64,000 nt of DNA from Diadophis punctatus similis (lineage: Eukaryota > Chordata > Lepidosauria > Squamata > Dipsadidae), in the NCBI GenBank assembly GCA_023053685.1, contig JALIGW010000040.1, positions 1,696,781 through 1,760,780 of the forward strand, written 5' to 3'. The position numbers and the translations under genes are program-made. The notes below the pieces were generated by a model that saw only the letters and a program-made list of their open reading frames with translations, was not told where the DNA came from and did no database searches. Positions 34,458 to 43,400 of this stretch are shown one piece after another. How positions within the stretch are numbered: position 1 is the first letter of the stretch; every line of letters starts with the position of its first letter.

Positions 34458-37400
34458 TTCAAATTTATAATACCCATCCAACACCAAAGGACTTTGAGCA
34501 GTGTTTAATTGGTGAACTGCACCGTGCCATTTAGGGAGCAGAACATTTTGAATAACTTAAGGTTTGGTTCAAATTATTTCCCCCCTCATTTCAACCCTGA
34601 GCTACAAATATTGTCCTTCATGGGGTTAATAAATAAAGCATATCTAGTGGAGAGTCCCAACAGGGCAAACAACATTTGAACTTTTCATCACAGGGCAGAA
34701 CTAACTGCCCTTAGCCCAGGGGTCAGCAACCCGCGGCTCTGGAGCCGCATGTGGCTCTTTCATCCCTCTGCTGCGGCACCCTGTTGCTGGTCAGTAAAAG
34801 AAAAAGACGCCATGCTAGGAGGAGACTCTATGGTGGGGGAACCGGCCTTCCAGTTAGCAGAGGAAAAAGGACGCCGCACTAGGAGGAGACTCTATGGTGG
34901 GGGGACCGGCCTTCCAATTGGCTCCAGAATTGAACGGGGAGCTTCTGGTTTGGACTTTTGTGGCTCTTCGAGTGTTTAAGGTTGCCGACCCCTGCCTTAG
35001 CCCGAAAGGTCAATGGTTGCTGTGAAGGGAAGAAAACAGCTACCGTATTTGCTCTGGAATTAAAATAAAGTATATATACTTAGAGTATTCAGTATACTCA
35101 CTAAATAAGGGAAGCCCATGGATGGCAGAGGTTACTTTTAAACCAACATTAGCTTCCCCAAGCAACACTGTTATCCCCTTATAGCTTCTCAAGGATACAA
35201 GCCAGAGTTGAAATCACAGAACTCCTTATTCTAAGCCAAAGAAAGGTATAACTTCAGCTGCTTTCAGCACATAGAGTAGAGATTATTTATGATCTCTACT
35301 TTTAAGCAAGAATGGTTGTTTTAGAACCTATCAAGCAGAATAACAGAATAGCAGAGCAATTGAATAAAGAATAACAGACGAACAGAGTTGGTAGGCACCT
35401 TGGCAGTCTTCTATCTAGCCCATATAAAGCAGCAGATAAGTTTCTTTTGATCTCAAAAGGAGACTAATGATTTAGCTACTTCACTTTTGCTGGAAAATGT
35501 CTGGGTTGACTATAATCTCTTCGTTTTTAGAGTTGAAACTTTAATGGATATCTTTTATCCACCCTTCGTAAGTTTGGATTTGAATTCAGAACCGAGGTCA
35601 AATTGGGTGCATGTTTTCCTTAGCGGTTTCTTCATCATGCTGGTGAAGACCCTGACTGGGAACAGATAACGGGCTCAGCCAAGGCAGCTACAAATTTAGC
35701 ATTGCATTTGCACAGTATCCTAAACTGGGCTAGTTTTAATTCTCTATGTGTGCATATATGTTGGTTTTAGTGTGCTGTGTGAATTCCACATAGTTTAATT
35801 TATAATTTAGTGAATTGTAGGTCAGAGCAGGACTCCATAGGGGTAATTGGCATAATTCAAAAACTGAATGTGTTGCAAGTCACAGTGTCTGAGAAAAAAG
35901 GAAGGTTAATCATTAGAAATATTTTAAGGTCATTGTCTACTGATTTTTAGCAATGGATTGTTGATATGTGCTTGGGGAAATTTTGACCTTTCTTTTTGAA
36001 CACAAAGATAAGAAAAGGGGGTTTTAATATGATGTTCAAATTTCCTGAATTTCCTATCTGATTATTTACATTAATGCACTCTTTTTCTCTTTAAAAAAAA
36101 TCCACTTATAATGCAATATTGTATGTTCATTGGTAGCTATTAACATGTGACTTTACATTTCATAATCCTGTATGATGCAGTAAAGTTGATACTGAAGGGC
36201 AGGGATTGAGTTTCATTTTAAAATTTTCCTCTTGAATTTGCATACAACCCAATGTTTCTTCCTCTGTTAACACAACAATTACCACTGTTTACCAGCAGTC
36301 CTCAAGTGCCAAAATTTGTTTAATAACCATTCAAAGTTACAAATTGCATTGAAAAAGGGAAAACAGGGTTCACGTAACAACCGTGTTACTAATTTAACAA
36401 TGGGAGTGATTCACTTAACAACAAAGTAAGGTTCTACATTTAGGCAAGAAAAACAAAATGCACAGGTAGAGTATATGTGGTACCTTGCTCAACAGTAGTA
36501 ACTGTGAGAGGGATCTTGGAGTCCTAGTGGACAACCATTTAAATATGAGCCAGCAGTGTACAGCAGCTGCCAAAAAAGCCAACACAGTTCTAGGCTGCAT
36601 TAACAGAGGGATAGAATCAAGATCATGCAAAGTGATAATACCACTTTATAATGCCTTGGTAAGGCCACACTTGGAATACTGCATTCAGTTTTGGTCGCCA
36701 CGATGTAAAAGGGCTGTTGAGACTCTGGAAAGAGTGCAGAGGAGAGCATCAAAGATGATTAGGGGACTGGAGGCTAAAACATATGAAGAACGGTTGCAGG
36801 AACTGGGTATGTCTAGTTTAATGAAAAGAAGGACCAGGGGAGACATGATAGCAGTGTTCCAATATCTCAGGGGCTGCCACAAAGAAGAGGGAATCAAACT
36901 ATTCTCCAAAGCACCTGAGGGTAGAACAAGAAGCAATGGGTGGAAACTAAACAAGGAGAGAAGTAACTTAGAACTAAGGAGAAATTTCCTGACAGTTAGA
37001 ACAATTAATCAGTGGAACAGCTTGTCTCCAGAAGTTGTGAATTCTCCAACACTAGAAGTTTTTAACAAGGTGTTGGATAACCATTTGTATGAAGTGGTGT
37101 AGGGTTTCCTGCCTAAGCAGGGGGTTGGACTAGAAGACCTTCAAGGTCCCTTCCAACTCTGTTGTTATTATTATTAACTGTGGCAAGAAAGGTCATAAAA
37201 TGGAGCAAAATTCACTTCACAAATGTCTCACTTAGCAACAAAAAATTTGCACTCAATTGTGGTTGTTAGTTGAGGATTACCTGTACCCTATTTGAAATAT
37301 CCATGGATTCAGCTCATACAATACATTCCACAAAGTTTTATGAAAAAGCAAAGCATCCTTACACCTTAAACCGAACATCGTAGAGCGTGCCTGGGGGTGT

Positions 37401-40400
37401 CTCCTCCTTAATCTTCCATGTGAGGATATTTTCAAAGTTTGTGGACTGAAAAGTTACTTCTTCAATGACTGGTGATCTTTCTCCCAGTGAATTTCCTGCA
37501 AGGAAGCATGAACGAGTATTCAAGATCATCTTTGGTAGAAAATTATGTTATAAAGAGCCGAGATGGTGCAGTGGTTAAATGCAGCACTGCAGGCTACTGC
37601 TAGTTCAGCAGTTCAGCTGTTCAAATCTCACCGGCTCAAGGTTGACTCAGCCTTCCATCCTTCTGAGGTCGGTAAAATGAGGACCCAGATTGTTGGGGGC
37701 AATATGCTGAACTCTGTAAACCACTTAGAGAGAGCTGTAAAGCACTATGAAGCGGTATATAAGTCTAAGTGCTATTGCTATAATTCTTTGCTTCCATTAA
37801 AGCAGAGGTGGGTTCCTCCCGATTTGAACCGGTTCGCCTGAACCAATAGCGACCCGCTGGTGATGTCACGATGATGTCACGGAACCGGTTTGGTCAGTGC
37901 CGGTCCGTGGGCGCCGCCATCTTTTTTGGGAATTTTTTTTTTAAAAAAATTCTTCTGAGCATGCTCAGAAGCCGAGTTTCCAGCACTGCGCATGCGTCAC
38001 CCTCTTGTTTTCGGCTTTTTGGCGGGGATTTTTTCTGATTTTTTGGCACTGCGCATACGCACGTGCCCAAAGCGCACGCGCGGCCACGCAGCATGTGAGG
38101 AAGTGAACCAGCAGCGAGGTAAGTTAGAACCCACCCCTGCATTAAAGCCACCGCTTTTTCTTTTCTGAAATCTACATCAATGGGTCTCAGAGTTCATAAC
38201 AAGAAACACGGAAGAAAAGAGGCATGTGTTAGGGTATCCCACAAGAATTATAACTGAGTATACATTGTAAAATATATATACTGTATGGTCAGGTTTTCTT
38301 ACCATTGGCTTAATTTCCTTATGAAGGAAGGATTTCAGACTGTGTCTGTATCATAGCAGGGTTTCCAACTATATTTGCAGAAAATGCTCAGGAAAAAATG
38401 AAGCCAGTGGTTCCAATATGTGAAGTGTGTATAATTTTAACTATGTTTAACTTACCATTTGGTAAGGTTACGGTTCAGCATATAGTGCTAATACCTTCAA
38501 AAGGTCCAACCCATTAGCCAGTGGTGAAATCCAATTTTTTTTACTACTGGTTCTGTGGGCGTGGCTTGGTGGGTGTGGTATGGCTTGGTGGGCGTGGCTT
38601 GGTGGGCATGGCTTGGTGGGCATGGCAGGGGAAGGATACTGCAAAATCTCCATTCCCACCCCACTCTGGGGCCAGCCAGAGGTGGTATTTGCCAGTTCTC
38701 CAAACTACTCAAAATTTCCGCTACCGCTTCTCCAGAACCTGCTGGATTTCATCCCTGCCCATTAGCCCAGTTAAGCAGGCTGTGTGACAGGAGCCTCTGT
38801 GTTAGAAGATGCATTTTCTAATGCTAGGAGATTCGAAGAAAGTCAACCAGCTCAGTCTCCCAGGCCTAATTCTTAACCATATAACATGAGGAGAAAACCA
38901 ATCATTTTTCTAATTGTGCCATAGGGCTTGCAAGTGAGATGGCCTAATCTGAGAATGAGTGTCTGAGCCTATCATATTTGGTCATCTGCTAAGACTCACT
39001 CCAGGAGAGGTTTCAGATCTCCTAAATTCTGTTCTTTCTCATCTACGGAGATTCTCAGTCATCCAAGTCATGGTTGTCCAAAGGCAACTGGACTTTCTTG
39101 GCATTTCCCCCCCTCCCTTGAAAATGTTTTGCTTCTCATCCAAGAAGTTTCTTCAGTTCAGAACTTCAGAACTGTTTTCAGTACCTTCAGTACCAGTACC
39201 TTTTGAAAAGCACCTTCGGGATGTCTGCTCTTTTTACTTTTTGTATTTCTTAAGATAGATTTGTGAGCAGAGATTAAGAAGGAAGTTTAAAAAACTCCGG
39301 ATCCCTTGATCTTTCTTATTAGGTGGCTTCACAAAACACGTCAAATCAGGACAATTCGAAGACAAACTGTTAGCTGGCAAGATTTGTTAGCTCGGTGTGC
39401 CTTGCCAAATTAGAACCTGGCCCTCTTTATTTCTGCATAAGTGAGGAGAGGCACCCCATGGATACAAGGTGAGGGACCCCTTAGAAAGGGAATCACTTTA
39501 AAGGTAAAGGTTCCCCAGCACATGCGTGCTAGTTGTTCCCAAATCTAGGGGGTGGTGCTCATCTCCGTTTCAATGCCGAAGAGCCAGCGCTGTCTGAAGA
39601 CGTCTCCTTGGTCATGTGATCGGCATGACTAAATGCCGAAGGTGCATAGAGCACTGTTACCTTCCCACCAAAAGTGGTCCCTATTTTTCTACTTGCATTT
39701 TTAATGTGCTTTCGAACTGCTAGGTTGGGGCAAGTAACGGGAGCTCACTCTGTTACGTGGCGCTAGGGATTCAAACCGCCGAACTGCCAACCTTTCTGAT
39801 CAATAAGCTCAGCGTCTTAGCCACTGAGCCACCGCGTCCCTAGGGAATCACTTTATATACAGACTATATACAGTCTGGAATGTGTCCTTTGGTTGGTTAG
39901 CATCATTTGACTCATCTCTGATCTAGGAGGCATGCTCAGTAGCTTTATATGTGCCATGTAATTTTCATGGCATGTAATGGCATGCCATTTGCATGCATGT
40001 AAATTTTCATGGCATGTAATGGCATGCCATTTCATGGCATGTAATATGCCATGCCATAATATACTCAATATGATCTTGTTAGAGATCACCCTCTTATTAA
40101 GTAGGTGTGGTTTTCAGATTAAACTGAGGCATGATGAGTTTGCAAGTGACTAAGGTTCAAATCTTTGGACAGTCCCTTTTTTCAGGCACTTCAAAGCGGT
40201 TCTTATCAGAATCCACATTCCACATGGAGAACCTTCTGTGTCACGTCAAAGAACTAGAAACATTAATCAAAGAGACTGAAAACATTACTCAGCAGGCTCC
40301 CCCTCTATTGCTCCCTGCAACACAATGCTTCTTTAAGGATAACCTGATTAGCACTATTTTAGCTTAGCATGTAGGGAAAGCAGCTCATTTGGAACCCTTA

Positions 40401-43400
40401 GCATATAGTGCCATGATGGCGAACCTATGGCATGTGTGCCACAGGTGGCACGCGAGCCGTCGCCCCAGTTCAGGTCTGCTGCGCTTGCGCGCACGCCTCC
40501 CACCAGCCAGCTGGTCATCGGGTCTCTGCCGCGCATGCGCGGGGGCCCGGTGTGTGTGCGGGGGGGTGCATGCCATGGGCCGTGCGTGCATGCATGGGAA
40601 CAGGGCGTATGCATGGGGGCAGGGCACATGCACGGGGGGTGCATGCATTGCATTTTGGGGGTTCGGGCATATACTTTGGGCACTTGGTCCGGAAAAGGTT
40701 AGCCATCACTGATATAGTGTATAGCATATAGAGTATAGTGCAATACTTATATAGTATCAGGGGTTTTCAATTCAATTGTGTAGAATTTGAAGGATGTGCG
40801 TTTTTGTTGTTTTATTCTTGTTGTTGTTGTTTTCTTATGTATGATGTACACTGAAGATGGCATTTAATTTTGTTGTACGAAGTGCAATGACAATAAAGTA
40901 AACTTAAACTTAATATGGCTGTTAATAATGTATAAACCAGAACAGGGGTGAACTGTATAGCCAGGTTAAGTGTGTGTTTGTTTGATTCCTACTTCTAGAA
41001 CTCTTTGCATGGCTTTTAGCCTCAACCATTTCCTGAGTGCCAAGAACAAAACTTCTACTAAGATTCTGAAAATAATCTGAGGTCATTTTGATAAAACAGC
41101 CTATTTAGTTACATTTTAGACAGAATAGTTTCTTAAGTTTGATACAGTCAGATGATCAGAAAGATAATGAGGAGGGGAGCACAGCTTTCTCGGGAAAACA
41201 ACAAACTGTAGATTAGAGTAATAAAAGGTGGTAGGTAGTAAACAAAAATTGCAAGGAAACATAAAAATTGCAAGAAAATAAAAATTGCAAGGAAATCGTT
41301 AACTGTCAGGATAATGGGACAATTTCCATGGAATAGAGGTAAACAGAAAACAAGGTAATTGCAGATCCTATTATATTGTTTTTATTTGTTTCCTAGTATG
41401 ATTTGATAGCTTTAGTAACCTTGACTATCACTAAGTGTTGTATCTTTTTATTCTTGATGAATGTATTTTATTCTCCTTATGTTCACTGAGAGCATATGCA
41501 CCAAGACAAATTCCTTGTGTGTCCAATCACACTTGGCCAATAAAGAATTCTATTCTATTCTATTCTATTCTATTCTATTCTATTCTATTCTATTCTATTC
41601 TATTCTATTCTATTCTATTCTATTCTATTCTATTCTATCAAGCCTGATGATGGGGCAAAAAGGAAGTAAAAGATCTGAGATCCAATGATTTATGACTGTA
41701 TATGCCTTGAAAGGGACATGCTCAGATTGAAATGGGCAACATGCTTGATTTGGAAACTATTCCCGAGCATCAATTATTCTTTCCAAAAGAACAATTGCAA
41801 AATAAAGCTTTGCAAAGATCTGTGTGGTGCAACTCAATTGGGCAGAATACATCGGGCTAAGAACCTCCAGCATTCTTGGGATAACAATCTTGGAAGATCT
41901 CTGGCACTAGAAGACAACTTCAGTCATTTGCTGCTCTCAACTTTTTACATCACCAAGAGAGTGATCAACAAACAAAGTAGTGCCTTGCTTAGAAACTGGA
42001 TCGCTACCCTTTCAATTGTAAAACTGAACAAACAAGGCTGGGATTTGTGCACTACCTAGAATGGAATACAAGAACTGGACTGTATCATTTTTAAATTAAC
42101 TGAGAGACGTATAGTGACCTTCAATCCTTCATCCCAACCAGGGGTGGGATTCAGCAGGTTCTGACCAGTTCTGGAGAACCGGTAGCGGAAAGTCTGAGTA
42201 GTTCGGAGAACCAGTAAATACCACCTCTGACTGGCCCCGCCCCCATCTATTCTCTGACTCCAGAGTCCCAGCTGATCGGTAGGAAATGGAGATTTTACAG
42301 TATCCTTCCCCTCGAGTGGAGAGGAAATGAGGATTTTGCAGTATCCTTCCCCTGGAGTGGGGAGGAAATGAGGATTTTGCAGTATCCTTCCCCTTGAGTG
42401 GGGAGGAAATGAGGATTTTGCAGTAACCTTCCCCTGGAGTGGGGAGGGAATGGGGATTTTGCAGTAACCTTCCCCTGGAGTGGGGAGGGAATGGAGATTT
42501 TACAGTATCCTTCCCCCAGGAGTGGGGAGGGAATGGAGATTTTGCAGTATCCTTCCCCCAGGAGTGGGAGGGAATGGAGATTTTGCAATATCCTTCCCCT
42601 CGAGTGGGGAGGAAATGAGGATTTTGCAGTAACTGATCCCAACCCATATGGGAAGAGACCATTCTGACTTACTTCTCCATACAAGAATTAAACTACATTC
42701 GTACGGCAGGGGGCAATGCAAAGAAGATAGAGGTAGTCCTTGACTTATGACCACAATGGAGCCCAACATTTCTGTTGCTAAGCAAGACAGTTGTCTTACT
42801 TTATGACATTTTGCCACAGTTTTTAGCGAATCACTGCTGCTGTTAAGTGAATCATGTGATTGTTAAGTGAACTGGATTCACTTTGCTTGTTGGTAGCCAG
42901 CTAGGAAGGTTGGTGAACACATGAACCTGGAACAATGGTGCAACTGTCATATGCACTGAAAAAAGTGACTTATGACCGTTTTTCACACTTACAACTATTG
43001 CAGCATCCCCATGGTCACGTGATCAATCTTCAAAAGCTTGGCAACTGGCATGTATTTATGACGGTTGCAGTGTCCCGGGGTCATGTGATCCCCTTTTGCG
43101 GGCTGCTGACAAACCAAGTCAATGGGGAAGCCAGATATGCTTAACAACCATGTTACTAACTTAACAACTGCGTTGATTCACTTAACAACTGTGGCAAGAA
43201 AGGCTGTAAAAAGGGTCAAAACTCACTTAACAATTATTCCACTAAACCAAGAGTCTCCAAGCTTGGTCACTTTAAGACTTGTGGACTTCAACTCCCAGAG
43301 TTCCTCAGCCAGCAAAGCTAGCTGAAGAATTCTGGAAGTTGAAGTCCACAAGTCTTAAAGTGGTCAAGGTTGGAGACCCGTGCACTAAGCAGTGGAAATC

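Noticed and set aside
37557..37640. tRNA gene, because of clear A and B boxes
   Set aside because: The cloverleaf is not complete and the same sequence continues into a 230-bp body repeated at 51.2 and 55.4 kb, so it is a SINE.
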